Positions 7,193-8,340 of a stretch of DNA of 8,340 bases are shown piece by piece (position 1 is the first letter of the stretch; each line of letters begins with the position of its first letter). The stretch spans positions 1-8,340 of the forward strand of contig JAQWCB010000030.1 in the NCBI GenBank assembly GCA_028707375.1, given 5' to 3'. Both the position numbers and the translations under genes were made by a program. Source of the stretch: Bacilli bacterium (lineage in GTDB: Bacteria > Bacillota_I > Bacilli_A > RFN20 > CAG-288). Below the pieces are notes generated by a model. That model did no database searches. It saw nothing but the letters and a program-made list of their open reading frames with translations, and was not told the origin of the DNA.

Positions 7193-7570
7193 CTATAAAA
7201 CATATGATAAAAACTTATCATCGGATTCACTATCAGTAACCATATCTAAATCGATACTTTCGGAATCATAAATAATTGAAAAAGAGCTTTGAGGAATTAT
7301 TGGCGGAATACTTCCTTGCCCAATTTCAATAATAACAACTAGAAAATAAGACTTGATACCATCAACATAAGTAATATTGGCTTTATTAGGCTCTAAGGGA
7401 TTATTAACATTATGAGAGTAATTATTTTCTTCATATAATTTGGAATTAAATCCTAAGACTTTTGCCATAGATTCCCCTATTATTTTCGCCGAAGAATTCG
7501 AATTTGAACAACCAGATAAAATAGATATTAAACCAATGAGAAAAATATCCATCTTATTTAAATATTTCAT
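7193..7570 (-). CDS. Short predicted lipoprotein, function unknown
   Basis: The 125-residue product begins with a lipoprotein signal: a charged MKYLNKMD, a hydrophobic IFLIGLISILS, and the lipobox LSGC with the lipidated Cys at position 21. It is followed by a Ser/Asn linker (SNSNSS). The mature 105 residues should sit on the outer face of the membrane. They include a hydrophobic strand (YFLVVIIEIG), a proline-containing stretch (GSIPPIIPQ) and an acidic C-terminus. I recognise no family. An upstream in-frame ATG at 7687 exists, but GAAGGAG (7583-7577), six bases before the ATG at 7570, and the lipobox placement fix the start here. It overlaps the last 17 bases of the interrupted gene upstream (stop at 7554), the pattern of a translationally coupled pair. 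It may therefore have lost efficient expression if that gene is dead. Confidence 0.75.
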   Translation of the reverse strand: MKYLNKMDIFLIGLISILSGCSNSNSSAKIIGESMAKVLGFNSKLYEENNYSHNVNNPLEPNKANITYVDGIKSYFLVVIIEIGQGSIPPIIPQSSFSIIYDSESIDLDMVTDSESDDKFLSYVL

Positions 7571-8063
7571 AGTTAGCTCCTTCAATAGAATATATATCAA
7601 ATATTGATAATCTTCCCTTGTTGCTATCAGAAGTATATATTGATGAAGCATAAAGCCGAAATTTATATGTTGGCATAGCGAAATCAACTTCTACATTCAA
7701 AGGGTTATCTCTATCAGTAGGTAAATCTATGTCTCTCCATAAATCTTTAGCCGTGAATGGAGTAGGTGCTCCATTTATATAATATTCAATTCTATAATCA
7801 GAATTGATAATGTTTGTGAATTCTGAAGCGCTCCAAAATGAAAGGTCTACTATAATCCTATTAATAATTATATCAAAGTCAATGTTTCAACAGTGGATAA
7901 ATAAGCAAAAAGTACCTTCAATAAATGAATTACCGCCTATAAAAAATGCATATATTATTCTTTTTGCAAATGTAATATTCCGTTAGTCGAAAATACGATT
8001 AATGTAATCGTTAGACCTTCGATAACGAGTATCATCGGAACTAGAAGTATGTTTAGAAAAATA
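7554..8063 (-). pseudogene. Interrupted gene, central and C-terminal parts (beta-rich, probably surface protein)
   Basis: The minus-strand frame ending in TAA at 7556-7554 reads as convincing protein for its last 110 codons, for example IVDLSFWSASEF, YYINGAPTPFTAKDLWRDI and VEVDFAMPTYKFRLYA. It ends GRLSIFDIYSIEGANYEIFK. The beta-rich pattern and closing strands recall galactose-binding (F5/8 type C-like) domains, an inference from pattern only. Upstream, the same frame is broken by TGA at 7889-7887, TAA at 7985-7983 and TGA at 8066-8064, with readable stretches between (NITFAKRIIYAFFIGG; SSDDTRYRRSNDYINRIF). No ATG, GTG or TTG lies in frame between the last break and the readable C-terminal part. 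It cannot therefore be an independent gene, and it is best seen as a decayed continuation of the frame at 8064-8340. Confidence 0.6.
7577..7583 (-). promoter_or_regulatory. Ribosome binding site that decides the lipoprotein start
   Basis: On the minus strand this reads GAAGGAG, six bases before the ATG at 7570. It lies inside the final codons of the interrupted upstream gene, so ribosomes finishing that gene could restart here. It rules out the longer version of the lipoprotein that begins at 7687. Confidence 0.8.
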
Positions 8064-8340
8064 TCAATTACCTTTGTTCTCTTTTACTGGTATTCCATTA
8101 TTAACTTGGTGCCTTATAGCTTTTCTTATTAATGTTTGTTGCAATCCATCTAAATCATAAACTTCATAATATAAATCATCTACATTTTTAGGAACAAGTG
8201 GTTTACCATTGCATTTGAAATTTTTTTCAGCAAAAGGATCGACATTACAAGCAAAATCTAGGTCTTCTTCTTTTATGTAGCAAATACACATTGAACTCAT
8301 AGGAGCAAGAGAATCAAATTGCATACATTTATATTTTTGT
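8064..8340 (-). CDS. Unidentified protein fragment, open at the right edge
   Basis: The frame runs from the window edge to TGA at 8066-8064. The first ATG is at 8324, but the frame stays open to 8340 (codons for QKYKC) and no ribosome site is visible before that ATG. The true start therefore probably lies outside the window. The visible 86-92 residues hold several cysteines: one just before Met1, CIC at residues 13-15, C26 and C38. A YYEVYDLDGLQQTLIRKAIRHQ segment of helical character follows, then a polar end, VKENKGN. I recognise no family. Beyond the stop the same frame continues with readable protein (7554-8063), so this is probably the front of one gene broken by nonsense mutations rather than a complete small gene. 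Confidence 0.5.
   Translation of the reverse strand, partial: QKYKCMQFDSLAPMSSMCICYIKEEDLDFACNVDPFAEKNFKCNGKPLVPKNVDDLYYEVYDLDGLQQTLIRKAIRHQVNNGIPVKENKGN

Noticed and set aside
7571..7687. 39-codon N-terminal extension of the lipoprotein from an ATG at 7687
   Set aside because: The extension lies over the readable C-terminal frame of the upstream interrupted gene, while a strong ribosome site and lipobox place the start at 7570.
7804..7986. 60-codon plus-strand open frame
   Set aside because: It is antisense to the readable minus-strand frame of the interrupted gene and has no ribosome site or protein-like features.
7887..8066. TGA read as tryptophan (Mycoplasma-type code) to explain the interrupted frame
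   Set aside because: The frame also contains TAA, and the 567-residue gene ends naturally on TGA with all its Trp codons as TGG.

Overview
The window comes from a low-G+C bacterium that uses the standard genetic code. Real genes end on TGA as well as TAA and TAG, and their Trp codons are TGG. This argues against Mycoplasma or Spiroplasma. AT-rich DNA, Firmicutes-type Shine-Dalgarno sites, a polynucleotide phosphorylase gene and a membrane protein with an InlB-like repeat fit a Bacillota relative or a standard-code Mollicutes relative, such as Acholeplasma-like or Erysipelotrichia-like lineages. That placement is inference.

The left half is core genome, all on the minus strand. The extreme left holds the first 56 codons of an unidentified gene running off the edge, with its own promoter and a GTG start. 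Next is pnp (379-2583), with an intrinsic terminator just after it and its own extended -10 promoter. Upstream of pnp lies an unrecognised 567-residue membrane-anchored protein (2847-4550). It has one N-terminal membrane helix, an InlB/Flg_new-like domain, and two similar domains (YjbR/MmcQ-like in outline) separated by a charged linker.

The right half is looser. About 1 kb without a convincing gene (4594-5593) precedes a complete metallo-beta-lactamase-fold hydrolase (5594-6355, minus), which has a leader of up to about 200 nt. A decayed IS30-type transposase N-terminus (6726-7076, plus) follows; its likely start codon now reads ATA. At the right edge is a minus-strand pair: a short predicted lipoprotein (7193-7570), and upstream of it a longer reading frame (7554 to the edge) broken by three in-frame stops. 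The lipoprotein ribosome site lies inside the last codons of that broken gene, so the two were once translationally coupled.

The sequence shows no complete mobile element, CRISPR array, tRNA or rRNA, and no defence or biosynthetic system. The least explained items are the duplicated-domain membrane protein and the multiply interrupted frame at the right edge.
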